64,000 nt of DNA from Nitrosomonas sp. (lineage in GTDB: Bacteria; Pseudomonadota; Gammaproteobacteria; Burkholderiales; Nitrosomonadaceae): assembly GCA_016721865.1 (NCBI GenBank), contig JADKHF010000046.1, positions 53,509 through 117,508 of the forward strand. Direction: 5' to 3'. The notes beneath the pieces were generated by a model. It saw only the letters and a program-made list of their open reading frames with translations. It searched no databases and was not told the DNA's origin. Positions 9,496-20,791 of this stretch are shown here, in pieces. A program made the translations under genes and the position numbers. Numbering within the stretch: position 1 is the stretch's first letter; the number at the start of each line of letters is the position of its first letter.

Positions 9496-10757
9496 ATGAT
9501 AACAAACAATACAATACTTGTTGTTGATGACGAAATTGGTATACGCGAATTGCTATCTGAAATTTTGCGTGATGAAGGATATCGTGTGGCGTTGGCAGAG
9601 AATGCTGAACAAGCACGAATCTGGCGAAGCCAGACGCGTCCGGATCTGGTGCTGCTGGATATCTGGATGCCTGATACAGATGGTATTACATTGCTGAAAG
9701 ATTGGGCCAGTAACGGCATGCTGACGATGCCGGTGATCATGATGTCTGGGCATGGCACTATCGATACAGCAGTCGAAGCGACGCGTATTGGTGCATTTAG
9801 TTATTTGGAGAAACCAATACCGCTGCAAAAGCTGTTGAGTACTGTTAGTAAGGCCTTGCGAGGTGGGCAAAGTAAACAGCAATCAACACTTTCCCTCGCC
9901 AGTCTGGGTAAGGGTGCCTTGATTACAGATCTCAGGAAAAGACTAGAGCAAGTTGCAAATCTGAAAATGCCCTTGCTTCTGATGGGAGAACCGGGTTCTG
10001 GTGCGGAGATATGTGCACGTTTCATGCATCGTCCTAATACACCTTGGGTGGAACCAGAGACATTGATTTCACTGGCTGAATCACCACTGGATTTACTTGA
10101 GCTTGCACGTGGTGGCCTGCTGTTTCTAAAAGATGTAGGTGAGATCAGCAAATTGGCTCAGAAAGGGTTGTTGTTATTGTTGAGCAAGCTGGATAAATAT
10201 AACGTACGACTGGTTTGTGCGACATCTCAACCTTTGGCAGAGTTAACGGCGCAAGGCGTTTATCATCCCAAATTATACGAAGTGCTTAGCAGTTTAAGTA
10301 TAGGCATTCCAGCATTGAGAGCGCATCGGGAGGATATTCCTGATTTGGCCGGTCAAATTTTGTCACGTTTTGTTGAATCAGGTGAGGCTTCATCAGTTTT
10401 GCAGTTTAGCACTGCGGCGCTTAACTGCTTACGGAATTATGATTGGCCTGGTAATCTTACACAGCTTACGGGTGTAGTGCATTCTTTGGCATTGACATGT
10501 ACCGGTGATGAAATTTCGGCTGAAGCCGTTCAACAGGCAATGGTTTTTCCAGAATCAACTTCCACATCTGTTGCTCCTGAAATTCCTCTGGATCTTTCAT
10601 TGCGTGAAGCACGTGATTTGTTTGAGAAAACTTACTTTGAAAGGTTAATCGATCAAGAGAGTGGCAATATGACGCGTGTGGCTGATAGGGCTGGACTAGA
10701 GCGCCACATCTTTATCGTAAGATAAAATTATTGGGGATTAAACTGTGGGGAAACTGA
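9496..10757 (+). CDS. ntrX: Response regulator NtrX with degenerate AAA+ domain; frameshift near the 3' end
   Basis: NtrX receives phosphate from NtrY. The receiver domain (residues 1-120) contains the acidic pocket at the start (VVDDEIG) and the phosphoacceptor aspartate in LVLLDIWMPD near residue 55. The central domain is shortened. The Walker A-like GEPGSGAE (near 163) lacks the usual lysine, and no GAFTGA sigma-54 contact loop is present. A C-terminal Fis-type helix-turn-helix begins at EKTYFERLIDQESGNMTRVA. The unmodified frame stops at 10725. Adding one base near 10703 continues the helix-turn-helix as THLYRKIKLLGIKLWGN to a TGA at 10755-10757, the expected NtrX ending. A GGAGAG ribosome-binding site precedes ATG 9496. 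Confidence 0.85.
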
Positions 10758-10927
10758 TTCTGTAAGGAGTTTTTCTACTGGATTGGTTTTTAGGCGAAAA
10801 ATGAATGTCTCTAGTTGTCGTATCACCCATCTTGAGGGATAATGCTAACTTTTTTGGCAATGCATATGATATAAATATGCAGATAGCCCATTATCCATTT
10901 GTTGAAAATATAGGGGAGTTAGTATCG

Positions 10928-12942
10928 ATGGGTACATTTAAGGATTTTGACGCGCCGGTGTTTAAAGATTTGACCAGTGCGATTCGCGCATTGGCGATGG
11001 ATGCCGTGCAAAAAGCCAATTCTGGTCACCCCGGTATGCCGATGGGTATGGCTGAAATTGCTGAGGTGCTGTGGATTCATCATCTGCGTCATAATCCTGG
11101 CAATCCGGAGTGGGTCGACCGTGACCGGTTCGTTCTTTCCAATGGGCACGGGTCCATGTTGATCTATGCCTTATTACATTTGACCGGCTACGATTTGCCA
11201 ATGGAAGAGATCAAGCGTTTCCGGCAGTTTCACTCAAAGACACCTGGGCATCCGGAATATGGTTATACCCCTGGTGTCGAAACCACAACAGGTCCATTAG
11301 GTCAGGGTATTACCAATGCGGTAGGCATGGCGTTGGCAGAAAAAGTGCTGGCTGCTGAATTTAACCGTCCTGGTTATAATATTGTGGATCACTATACCTA
11401 TGTTTTCCTGGGTGATGGCTGCCTGATGGAAGGTATCTCGCACAAGCTTGCTCTTTGGCAGGTACTTTAGGTTTAGGCAAACTAATCTGTTTTTACGATG
11501 ATAATGGTATTTCCATTGATGGTCATGTGGAAGGCTGGTTTACTGATGATACGCCAAAGCGGTTTGAGTCTTACGGCTGGCATGTTGTGCCCAATGTCAA
11601 CGGGCATGATCCGGAAGCGATCGAAGCGGCCATTGAAGCTGCTAAACAGGTAAACAATAAGCCATCGATGATTTGCTGTAAAACGGTTATCGGACTGGGT
11701 TCTCCGAATATGGCCAATACCCATTCAGTGCATGGTGCCGCATTGGGTGATGCAGAGATTGCGGCTACTCGTCCACACATTGGCTGGCATCATGCACCTT
11801 TCGAAATACCGCAAGAGGTTTACAGTGCTTGGGATGCAAGAGCGAAAGGCCAGAAACTTGAAACTGAGTGGAACCAGAAATTTGCTGAATATGCAGAAAA
11901 ACATCCAGCTGAAGCCGCTGAATTTAACCGTCGTATGGCGGGAGACTTGCCTGCAAACTGGCGCAGTCATGTCGATGGCGTTATCAATCAGATCAACGCA
12001 AAAGCAGAGACGATTGCCAGCCGCAAAGCCTCACAAAACGCAATTGAAGGTTTGGCGCCAATTCTGCCAGAGTTGATTGGCGGTTCTGCGGACCTGGCCG
12101 GATCTAACTTGACTTTATGGTCAGGCTCCAAGGGAGTTAGCCAGAAAACCGGTGGTAATTATGTTTACTATGGCGTGCGTGAATTTGGCATGAGTGCCAT
12201 GATGAACGGATTATCGTTACATGGCGGCTTGATTCCTTATGGCGCCACATTTTTGATGTTTTCTGAGTATGCCCGTAATGCGCTGCGCATGGCTGCATTG
12301 ATGAAAATTCGTAATATATTCGTATTTACCCATGACTCCATTGGTTTGGGTGAGGATGGTCCGACGCATCAACCAGTAGAACAAACAGCCACATTGCGGT
12401 ATATCCCCAACATGGATGTATGGCGGCCTTGTGATACCGTTGAATCAACAGTTTCTTGGGTGCGTGCCATCGAACGTAAAGACGGTCCCTCAATATTAAT
12501 TTTTAGCCGTCAGAATCTGCCATTCCAGAAACGCGATGCAGCTACGATCAAGTTGATTGATAAGGGTGGCTATGTATTATCTGAAGCAGGCGACGGGAAA
12601 GCACAAGCCATCATGATTGCGACAGGCTCAGAGATTGGTTTGGCCATGAGTGCACAAAAAGCATTGGCTGAAGAGGGTATCCATGTGCGCGTTGTTTCCA
12701 TGCCATGCACGAATGTATTCGATCGTCAGGAACCATCTTACAAGGACAGTGTCTTGACTAAAGGCGTTAAGCGGGTTGCCATAGAAGCCGGTGTGACAGA
12801 TTTTTGGCGTAAATACGTCGGTCTGGAAGGCGCGGTGGTAGGTATGGATACCTTTGGTGAATCGGCACCGGCGGATGTGTTATTCAAGCATTTTGGCTTT
12901 ACCGTCGAGAACGTGGTCAAGACAGTAAAAGGTATTCTCTAA
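10928..12942 (+). CDS. tkt: Transketolase, interrupted by a one-base deletion
   Basis: This thiamine-diphosphate enzyme moves two-carbon units in the Calvin cycle and pentose phosphate pathway. Start ATG 10928 follows AGGGGAG. Key motifs are [14 protein letters not shown] near residue 33, [21 protein letters not shown], and [10 protein letters not shown] for the cofactor. The reading frame breaks at about 11443. CAC AAG should be CAC GAA, and restoring one G gives [18 protein letters not shown] and an uninterrupted protein of about 671 residues. The second half contains [23 protein letters not shown] and [18 protein letters not shown]. It opens the tkt-gap-pgk-pyk-fba series. The frameshift looks like a sequencing error because the gene is essential for autotrophy. 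Confidence 0.93.
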
Positions 12943-13023
12943 TCTAATTTATGCTTACAGCAGTTGGGTGAAATTGCATTTTCACCTGGAAAGCAACAAG
13001 TTTCTTATTTAAGGAGTTTTAGT

Positions 13024-14021
<998 letters not shown>

Positions 14022-14037
14022 TATTGTATTTGAAGAT

Positions 14038-14069
14038 AGCAATCGAGATTAGTTGATATCTTGATTGCT
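14038..14069 (+). terminator. Inverted repeat after gap
   Basis: Twelve-base arms (14038-14049 and 14058-14069) pair with one G-T position around an 8-base loop, 17 bases after the gap stop. The following bases are moderately T-rich, not a true T run. It may be an attenuator or an mRNA-stabilising hairpin rather than a full terminator. Confidence 0.45.
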
Positions 14070-14100
14070 GTCTGATTTAATATTCAATTCGTTAAGACAT

Positions 14101-14134
14101 AAAGGGTAGCGTTTGCTATCCTTTATATTTTCTT
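14101..14134 (+). terminator. Terminator-like hairpin upstream of pgk
   Basis: Arms AAAGGGTAGC (14101-14110) and GCTATCCTTT (14115-14124) pair with one G-T around a GTTT loop and are followed by ATATTTTCTT. This resembles an intrinsic terminator that would separate gap from pgk or lower downstream expression. It ends only 22 bases before the pgk start, so readthrough is likely. Confidence 0.5.
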
Positions 14135-14156
14135 AAAGACAATTTTGGAGCTTGCC

Positions 14157-15335
14157 GTGTCTGTTATTAAACTTGTTGACCTTGATCTTAAAGGTAAACG
14201 TGTATTTATACGCGCTGATCTGAATGTGCCTGTGAAGGATGGTAAAGTGACATCGGATGCGCGCATTACCGCCTCAATGGCGACGATTAATCATTGCCTT
14301 AAACAAGGTGCCAAGGTGATGGTCACATCTCATCTGGGCCGTCCTGAAGAAGGTTTATGGACAGAGGAAAATTCACTAAAACCGGTCGCGGATAATATTG
14401 CTGGCCGTTTAAATAAGCCTGTGCGTTTAATCCGCGACTGGGTGGATGGCGGTTTTGATGTGGCAGATGGAGAATTGGTTGTGCTGGAGAATTGCCGCAT
14501 CAATAAAGGAGAAAAGAAAAATTCGGAAGATACTGCACAGAAGTATGCGAAATTGTGCGATGTCTTTGTGATGGATGCATTTGGCACCGCACACCGTGCT
14601 GAAGCGTCAACCCATGGCATCGCTAAGTATGCGCCGGTGGCTTGCGCGGGTATTCTGCTAACAGAAGAGCTGGAAGCGCTGACCAAAGCTTTGCTGAATC
14701 CAGCACGTCCTATGGTGGCTATTGTCGGGGGTTCCAAAGTTTCAACCAAGCTGACAGTACTCGAGTCGTTATCTGAGAAAGTTGATCAATTGGTTGTCGG
14801 TGGCGGTATTGCCAACACATTCTTGAAGGCAACCGGTAAAAATGTAGGCAAATCACTGTGTGAAGATGATCTGGTTCCAACAGCCAAAATACTGATGGAT
14901 AAAATGGCTAAGCGTAATGCATCGATTCCTATCGCAGTTGATGTGGTAGTGGGTAAAAAGTTTGATGCCAACGAGCCAGCGGTATTGAAAGACGCGAATA
15001 ATGTGAGTGACGACGACATGATTTTTGATATTGGCCCCAAAAGTGCACAAGAGTTGGTGGATATCATTATGCGTGCGGGAACAGTCGTTTGGAACGGTCC
15101 GGTGGGTGTATTTGAATTTGATCAGTTTGGTGCAGGAACTGAGAAAATTGCTCGTGCAATTGCGGAAACGAGCGCCTTCACGCTGGCGGGCGGGGGTGAT
15201 ACTATTGCTGCAATTCAGAAATATGATATCTATGACAAAATATCCTATATATCAACGGCAGGTGGCGCATTTCTCGAATTCTTAGAGGGTAAGAAATTAC
15301 CCGCGGTAGAAATATTAGAAACACGCGCTAACTAA
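14157..15335 (+). CDS. pgk: Phosphoglycerate kinase
   Basis: The enzyme phosphorylates 3-phosphoglycerate in the Calvin direction or makes ATP in glycolysis. GTG 14157 is chosen because GGAG lies 7 bases upstream and the product then starts [20 protein letters not shown]. The N-domain shows [19 protein letters not shown] and [11 protein letters not shown]. The C-domain shows the nucleotide-binding [10 protein letters not shown] and [11 protein letters not shown], and ends with [12 protein letters not shown] and [14 protein letters not shown]. At 392 residues it is of standard length. pyk follows after 15 bases, so the two are certainly cotranscribed. Confidence 0.96.
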   Translation: MSVIKLVDLDLKGKRVFIRADLNVPVKDGKVTSDARITASMATINHCLKQGAKVMVTSHLGRPEEGLWTEENSLKPVADNIAGRLNKPVRLIRDWVDGGFDVADGELVVLENCRINKGEKKNSEDTAQKYAKLCDVFVMDAFGTAHRAEASTHGIAKYAPVACAGILLTEELEALTKALLNPARPMVAIVGGSKVSTKLTVLESLSEKVDQLVVGGGIANTFLKATGKNVGKSLCEDDLVPTAKILMDKMAKRNASIPIAVDVVVGKKFDANEPAVLKDANNVSDDDMIFDIGPKSAQELVDIIMRAGTVVWNGPVGVFEFDQFGAGTEKIARAIAETSAFTLAGGGDTIAAIQKYDIYDKISYISTAGGAFLEFLEGKKLPAVEILETRAN

Positions 15336-15350
15336 TCGTCAAGAGAGATA

Positions 15351-16904
15351 ATGATTCGAAGAACAAAAATTGTTGCAACACTCGGCCCTGCCTGTAGTAA
15401 CCCAAAAATACTGGAACGCATGATCCGGGCTGGTGTGGATGTTGGTCGGATCAATTTTTCTCACGGTACGCGTGAACAGCATATTGAATTCGCGGAATTA
15501 ACCCGCTCACTGGCACGAGCAGCGGGTCTTACTGTCGGTGTTCTGGCTGATTTGCAGGGTCCTAAGATCCGTGTTGGCAGGTTTGAGCACGGTAAAATCA
15601 GGCTTGAAGTGGGGGGCCAGTTCATTTTGGATGCGACTTGTGAGCTGGGTAATCAGGAAAGAGTCGGATTAGACTATAAAGAACTGCCGAACGATTTGGA
15701 AGCCGGTGCCACGCTGATGCTGGATGATGGCCGCATTGTGCTGAGTGTTTCGCACGTAAAAAGTCATCAAGTATTCTGCATCGTTGAACAAGGCGGGATA
15801 CTGTCGAACAATAAAGGCATCAATCGTAAAGGCGGCGGACTGGGTGCGCCTGCACTGACGAGCAAGGATCTGGAGGATATCAAAACAGCGGCACTACTGG
15901 GTGCCGATTATTTGGCCGTATCGTTTGTTCGCTCCGGTGATGATATCCGGCAGGCACGGGCGCTGATGCAAGAGGCGGGCGGGAAAGGCATGATCATGGC
16001 AAAGATCGAGCGCTCAGAAGCCATTCTTGCGTTGGATGATATTGTGGAAGCATCAGATGCTATTATGGTAGCGCGCGGCGATCTGGCGGTTGAGGTTGGA
16101 GATGCGGCTGTTCCAGCCCTGCAAAAAAGAATGATTCGTTCCGCACGAGCCAATAACAGATTAGTTGTGACAGCAACGCAGATGATGGAGTCGATGATTA
16201 CCAATCCGATTCCAACACGTGCCGAAGTATCTGATGTTGCCAATGCAGTACTGGATGGCACCGATGCGGTCATGCTGTCAGCAGAATCTGCTGCGGGCGA
16301 ATATCCTGTTGAATCAGTAGAAGCCATGGCACGTGTTTGTTTGGAGGCCGAAAAAGAATATTTGGTCAGTCATGACAAGCGGATGGCAAATACAAGTCCG
16401 GGCACGATTGAAGAAGCGATTGCCCGTGCCACCATGTTCACCGCCAGCGGATTGCAGATTCGCGCGATCGCTGCGTTAACTCAAAGCGGTGTGACAGCAC
16501 TGCTCATGTCACGGAGAAGTTCTAAAGTGCCTATCTTTGCGCTGAGTCCCAATGAAGAAACGCGGCGCAGAGTTACGCTATTCAGGGGAGTTTACCCGGT
16601 TGAATTTGGCGAAGGGCTTAATGATCCGGAAATTATTCTTAATCTGGCTGAAGAGGAATTACTCCAGCGTGGTGTTGTGCGGAATGGTGATATCATGGTG
16701 ATGACGATCGGAGAGCCGGTAGGCAAGTCTGGCGGTACCAATACGATGAAGATTATTAAAGTAGGTGAAGGAAATTACGCCAAGGCATGGATGTCACGTA
16801 AGCCCGCTGGATGCAATTTCTATATTGGAATAAAGATAGCAACGGCGAAAAGAATCAGAAATTTTATAAGAACAAGCGTTTGTATTGGATCAGAAGCATA
16901 TTAA
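15351..16904 (+). CDS. pyk: Pyruvate kinase with an unusual C-terminal tail
   Basis: Pyruvate kinase makes ATP and pyruvate from phosphoenolpyruvate. Motifs include RRTKIVATLGPACSNP at the start, RINFSHGTREQH, LADLQGPKIRVG, and the active-site MAKIERSEAI near residue 222 followed by IMVARGDLAVEVG. The family usually ends soon after NTMKIIKVGE. Here about 40 more residues rich in Lys, Arg and Ile continue to a stop at 16902-16904. That makes 517 residues against roughly 475-480 typical. The extension looks like readthrough of former intergenic DNA, caused by a lost stop or a sequencing indel. fba follows after 24 bases. Confidence 0.93.
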   Translation: MIRRTKIVATLGPACSNPKILERMIRAGVDVGRINFSHGTREQHIEFAELTRSLARAAGLTVGVLADLQGPKIRVGRFEHGKIRLEVGGQFILDATCELGNQERVGLDYKELPNDLEAGATLMLDDGRIVLSVSHVKSHQVFCIVEQGGILSNNKGINRKGGGLGAPALTSKDLEDIKTAALLGADYLAVSFVRSGDDIRQARALMQEAGGKGMIMAKIERSEAILALDDIVEASDAIMVARGDLAVEVGDAAVPALQKRMIRSARANNRLVVTATQMMESMITNPIPTRAEVSDVANAVLDGTDAVMLSAESAAGEYPVESVEAMARVCLEAEKEYLVSHDKRMANTSPGTIEEAIARATMFTASGLQIRAIAALTQSGVTALLMSRRSSKVPIFALSPNEETRRRVTLFRGVYPVEFGEGLNDPEIILNLAEEELLQRGVVRNGDIMVMTIGEPVGKSGGTNTMKIIKVGEGNYAKAWMSRKPAGCNFYIGIKIATAKRIRNFIRTSVCIGSEAY

Positions 16905-16928
16905 GATAATTTTTTGAAGGAGATTTAA

Positions 16929-17993
16929 ATGGCACTCGTATCATTAAGACAACTACTCGATCACGCAGCAGAAAATGGCTATGGCTTGCCTGCTTTTAAC
17001 GTTAATAATCTGGAACAAATTCAAGCGATCATGCAGGCCGCTGATGAATGCAATAGCCCGGTCATTATGCAGGGTTCAGCAGGCGCGAGAAAATATGCCG
17101 GTGAAGCATTTCTGCGCCATTTAATTGAAGCAGCCGTTGAGTCCTATCCACATATACCGATTGTGATGCATCAGGATCATGGCGCTTCTCCATCTGTTTG
17201 TGTCAATGCAATCCGTAGCGGTTTTTCCAGCGTCATGATGGACGGCTCACTGCAAGCAGACGCCAAAACACCGTCCACCTACGAATACAATGTCAAAGTC
17301 ACGGCAGATGTGGTCAATATCGCACATTCGGTTGGTGTCTCGGTAGAAGGCGAACTGGGTTGTCTGGGCTCGTTGGAATCAGGCATGGGAGAAGCAGAAG
17401 ATGGACATGGCGCAGAAGGTGTATTGTCTCATGATCAATTACTGACCGACCCAGAAGAAGCTGCCGACTTTGTGCGAAAAACCGGCGTGGATGCCTTGGC
17501 GATTGCTATTGGAACCTCTCACGGCGCTTACAAATTTACGCGTAAACCAACGGGTGATATTCTGGCCATTCAACGCATCAAAGAGATTCATCAACGTATC
17601 CCCAATACCCATCTGGTGATGCACGGCTCCAGCTCAGTGCCACAAGAATGGCTGGAAATCATTCGCCAATACGGCGGTGATATCAAAGAAACCTACGGCG
17701 TACCGGTTGAAGAAATCCAACAAGGAATCAAATATGGCGTGCGCAAGGTCAATATTGATACCGACATCCGCTTAGCCATGACCGGCGCAATTCGCCGCAG
17801 TCTGGAAAAAGATAAAAGCAATTTTGACCCACGAAAATTCCTGAAAGAAGCGACCGCCGCAGCTAAGGACATTTGTAAAGCGCGCTTTGAAGCTTTCGGC
17901 TCTGCTGGTCAAGCCGGTAAAATCAAGCCAATTTCGCTGGAAAGTATGGCGAATCGCTATGCTAAAGGCGAATTGAACGCGATTATTAAGTAA
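16929..17993 (+). CDS. fba: Class II fructose-bisphosphate aldolase (Calvin-cycle type)
   Basis: This zinc-dependent aldolase joins dihydroxyacetone phosphate with glyceraldehyde 3-phosphate. ATG 16929 follows AAGGAG. The 354-residue product has [20 protein letters not shown] near the start and the substrate/zinc region VMHQDHGAS near residue 80. It also has [11 protein letters not shown] and the later zinc ligand in [13 protein letters not shown], then the phosphate-binding [17 protein letters not shown]. The length and GESGL-type EGELGCLG pattern fit the subgroup often called CbbA/FbaA of Calvin-cycle bacteria. It is the last gene of the carbon-metabolism run and is followed by a 13-base perfect inverted repeat. 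Confidence 0.95.
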   Translation: MALVSLRQLLDHAAENGYGLPAFNVNNLEQIQAIMQAADECNSPVIMQGSAGARKYAGEAFLRHLIEAAVESYPHIPIVMHQDHGASPSVCVNAIRSGFSSVMMDGSLQADAKTPSTYEYNVKVTADVVNIAHSVGVSVEGELGCLGSLESGMGEAEDGHGAEGVLSHDQLLTDPEEAADFVRKTGVDALAIAIGTSHGAYKFTRKPTGDILAIQRIKEIHQRIPNTHLVMHGSSSVPQEWLEIIRQYGGDIKETYGVPVEEIQQGIKYGVRKVNIDTDIRLAMTGAIRRSLEKDKSNFDPRKFLKEATAAAKDICKARFEAFGSAGQAGKIKPISLESMANRYAKGELNAIIK

Positions 17994-18021
17994 GTTAAAA
18001 CGAGCAGCAGTATTCAATAAG

Positions 18022-18060
18022 CCTATGATTGATAGTGCGCGTTGCATTATCAATCATAGG
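18022..18060 (+). terminator. Perfect inverted repeat after fba
   Basis: Arms CCTATGATTGATA (18022-18034) and TATCAATCATAGG (18048-18060) are perfectly complementary, 29 bases after the fba stop. No T run follows, but the position at the end of the operon supports a terminator or 3'-stabilising hairpin. Confidence 0.5.
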
Positions 18061-18104
18061 GCTCAGATCAGAAAGTTGTCGTAGTGTCTCCATTCTTCGC
18101 ACAT

Positions 18105-19252
18105 GCTAGTGTTTAATTGCATAAATAGTTATATTTAAGTAATCTCCTGTTTGTTTAACGTAAGCAGGAGGCTCTCATGACACGGGTAGCAGCAAAGGTA
18201 ACATGCAGCGATCAGGATCGAAAAGAATTGGAGCGACTGGGATCTAGTCGCACTGATCAAGCTCGTTTGGTCGAGCGTGCAAAGATTGTGTTGGGCTGTC
18301 TGGCGGGCGAACGTAACGACCAGATTGCGGCACGCATGAAGTTGCAGGCGAATACGGTAGCGATGTGGCGCAAGAGATTTATGGAGGGCGGCATCGCGGC
18401 GTTACATGACCGAGCGCGCAGTGGCAAGCCGCCCATCTACGATGCCAGCGACTTGCGCGATAGAATACGCAAACAGCTTGAACTTACTCCACCCGAAGGG
18501 CTTTCCAGTTGGGACGGAAGAACGCTAGCTCAGGCACTGGGCGTGTCAGATGACGCTATCTGGCGCATTCTTCGCAAGGAGGGCATTCAACTACGGCGCA
18601 TGCGTTCTTGGTGCGTGAGTACTGATCCAGAATTCGCGGCCAAAGCAGCAGATGTGATAGGCTTGTACCTGGGGCCACCCACCAACGCACTGGTTCTGAG
18701 TATTGATGAAAAGCCATCGATTCAAGCCTTAGAGAGAAAAATTGGCTACGTTCATACCAGCAGCGGAAAAATCGTGCGCGGAATCAAAAGCACGTACAGA
18801 CGTCACGGTACCGTCAATTTATTTGCCGCGCTGAACGTGGCCACTGGCGTAATCCAATCCAAGGTCACGGCAGTCAAGAAGCGTCCAGACTTCAGGCCTT
18901 TCTTGATGACGTAGTGGCTGAGTGCCTGTCAACCAAGAAATTCACGTGATCTTGGACAACTACGCAACCCACAAGAGAAATGATGACTGGCTAGCCCGTC
19001 ATCCTAACGTCCACTTCCACTTCACACCTACTTCAGCAAGCTGGCTTAACCAAGTAGAAATTTGGTTTGGCATCTTTACACCAAAACACTGAATGGGGCA
19101 AGCTTCCAAAGTACGGAGCAACTGACGCAAGCCATCAAAGCGTTCGTGAAACACTACAATAAAACTGCTGCGCCGTTTATTTGGAGGAAGCGCGAGGTAA
19201 GAGGTGCTCAACTCAGAAATACAATCGTTAACTTATGCAATTAGACACTAGC
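18105..19252 (+). mobile_element. IS630-family insertion sequence
   Basis: Inverted ends are visible: GCTAGTGTTTAATTGCATAA at 18105-18124 and its complement with one mismatch at 19233-19252. Both ends sit at a TA, the IS630 target. The right flank continues into an IS1634-type transposase fragment that corresponds exactly to the TA at 61251-61252 in the longer copy, which identifies the original target. The left flank is unrelated to that gene, so the left side has been deleted or rearranged. Confidence 0.85.
18177..19244 (+). pseudogene. IS630-family transposase, frameshifted
   Basis: The first 245 residues start at ATG 18177 after CAGGAGG and include an N-terminal helix-turn-helix (NDQIAARMKLQANTVAMWRK) and the first catalytic aspartate in ALVLSIDEKPS. 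The frame is lost near 18890. The other frames continue with HVILDNYATHK (second aspartate) and SWLNQVEIWFG (glutamate), then another frame change near 19077 leads to the C-terminus ending at 19244. The DDE triad is therefore present but spread over three frames. It is either inactive or affected by read errors. Confidence 0.85.
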
Positions 19253-19525
19253 GATGTAACCATCGTCTCGAGCGTGGCTGGTTCACTGGCATTACCAGCA
19301 AAAACCCGGCTGCTGCGCGGAAACCCGCTACTGTCAAGCACCAGACCCAGTGTAACCAACGGGCAGTCGCACCGCTTCTCCTTTGAACGGCCACGAACAG
19401 CTTGATCATTGTATTTGCCGCTGCCTTCAAAGAAAGTATTGGTCAGATCGTACAGCGTGATGGTGCAGTTCAGATCAAACAACGTACATTCACGCATAAA
19501 CAGGTGAGTTTCCAGCGCATCACGA
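19253..19525 (-). pseudogene. Internal fragment of an IS1634-type transposase
   Basis: This stretch is nearly identical to 61253-61525 in the longer copy and encodes on the minus strand part of the DDE domain (CTITLYDLTNTFFEGSGKY, RSKEKRCDCPLVTLGLV). It is cut on the left by the IS630 end and on the right by the IS3 copy at 19526. Bases after that IS3 (from 20792) match the 5' end of the same transposase near 62074. The IS3 insertion therefore accompanied loss of about 550 bases of the IS1634-type element. Confidence 0.85.
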
Positions 19526-19588
19526 TGATGTGGTCTAATAGACTCGGACACTCCAGTTAAGAGAAAATAATCTTAATTGGAGGAAGAA

Positions 19589-19885
19589 ATGGAAACGAGG
19601 AAACAATATACAAAGGAATTCAAACTGGATGCAATCAGTCTGGTTCTGGATCAGGGATTGACGATAGCAGAAGCTGCCAGGAGCTTGGAAATCAGGGCTA
19701 ACATGCTTGGGCGATGGATCAAGGAGAACGAGGCGGATAATAATGGCCAGGCATTCCGGGGTAATGGGAAACTGACGCCGGATCAGGGAGAAATTCGGCG
19801 ACTTAAGATAGAAAACAAACAATTAAAGCTGGAGCGGCAAATATTAAAGGAGGCGGCGGTCTTTTTCGCGAAAGAAACGAAGTGA
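19589..19885 (+). CDS. IS3-family transposase OrfA
   Basis: OrfA supplies the DNA-binding helix-turn-helix and leucine-zipper-like part of the IS3 transposase. ATG 19589 follows GGAGGA; a TTG at 19577 is in frame but unnecessary. The 98 residues include KEFKLDAISLVLDQGLTIAE with the helix-turn-helix and a C-terminal coiled region (RRLKIENKQLKLERQILKEA). Its end overlaps the orfB start by 4 bases, the usual IS3 arrangement, where a -1 frameshift makes the fused OrfAB enzyme. Confidence 0.9.
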   Translation: METRKQYTKEFKLDAISLVLDQGLTIAEAARSLEIRANMLGRWIKENEADNNGQAFRGNGKLTPDQGEIRRLKIENKQLKLERQILKEAAVFFAKETK

Positions 19886-20760
19886 AGTATTCGTTCATCA
19901 CCCAAAAGAAAAAGACCTGCCCGGTCGGCCTAATGTGTCGGCTATTGGGTGTCAGTCGCAGTGCTTACTATGACTATGAACAACGCCGTCGCAATTGCCC
20001 GGATGATCTGCACCACAGACAACTTCTTGATGCTGTGAAGAATATTGCAAAATCATGCGATTACACCTATGGCAGTCGCCGAATGAAACGAGCGCTAAAT
20101 GCCTTAGGCTATTCGATTAGCCGCTGGAAGACGAGAAAACTAATGCGTGAGGCTTTCGTCACTGTCAGGCATCGGAAGAAATACAAGGTGACGACAGACA
20201 GCAATCACCAGTTGCCGGTATTTGAAAACCAATTGAATCGGCAATTTGATGTTGCCAAACCGGATCAAGTTTATGTTTGCGATATCACATACATCTGGAC
20301 ACAAGAAGGCTGGCTGTATCTGGCAATCGTAATAGATTTGTTTTCCAGAAAAGTGGTCGGTTGGAGCATGAGCTCACGGATGAAAGCAACACTGGTTTGT
20401 GATGCATTGCGAATGGCTATCTGGTTGCGCCGGCCACCGCCAGGCCTGATTGTGCATTCAGATCGTGGATCGCAGTATGCCGGCAAAGCATACCGCAATC
20501 TACTGAAAGCATATGGTTTTATTGGCAGCATGAGTCGTCTGGGAAATTGTTGGGATAATGCAGTTGCGGAAAGCTTCTTTGGCAGCCTCAAGCAGGAACG
20601 TTGCCAATGGCGGCATTACCAAACCCGCTATGAAGCACAGCAGGACATTTTGCAGTATATCGCCGTGTTTTATAACAACCAAAGACTGCATTCATACTTG
20701 GATTACAAAAGTCCAAACCAATATGAAGCTGAAGCAGCAAAAAACGATGAAAGTTACTAA
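19882..20760 (+). CDS. IS3-family transposase OrfB (DDE integrase)
   Basis: OrfB carries the catalytic integrase core. The 292-residue frame begins with GTG 19882. Visible elements are an HTH_21-like region (DYTYGSRRMKRALNALGYSI) and the DDE triad, with aspartate in YVCDITYIW, aspartate in IVHSDRGSQYA and glutamate in [15 protein letters not shown]. The frame is intact, so this copy may be functional if OrfA-OrfB frameshifting works. Confidence 0.92.
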   Translation: MKYSFITQKKKTCPVGLMCRLLGVSRSAYYDYEQRRRNCPDDLHHRQLLDAVKNIAKSCDYTYGSRRMKRALNALGYSISRWKTRKLMREAFVTVRHRKKYKVTTDSNHQLPVFENQLNRQFDVAKPDQVYVCDITYIWTQEGWLYLAIVIDLFSRKVVGWSMSSRMKATLVCDALRMAIWLRRPPPGLIVHSDRGSQYAGKAYRNLLKAYGFIGSMSRLGNCWDNAVAESFFGSLKQERCQWRHYQTRYEAQQDILQYIAVFYNNQRLHSYLDYKSPNQYEAEAAKNDESY

Positions 20761-20791
20761 CTGAGGTGTCCGGTTTTACTTGACCAGGTCA

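Larger units (their letters stand above)
19526..20791 (+). mobile_element. IS3-family insertion sequence, copy 1
   Basis: The 1266-base element has related inverted ends, TGATGTGGTC... on the left and ...GACCAGGTCA on the right, with the longer arms sharing GGACAC and AGTTA. A second copy of the same length lies in reverse at 25579-26844, and the ends were set by comparing the two. It carries overlapping orfA and orfB. No clear target duplication is seen, consistent with rearranged flanks. Confidence 0.88.

Noticed and set aside
14330..14749. Long minus-strand reading frames opposite pgk, pyk and metH
   Set aside because: They are antisense shadows of strongly conserved genes and lack motifs or ribosome-binding sites.
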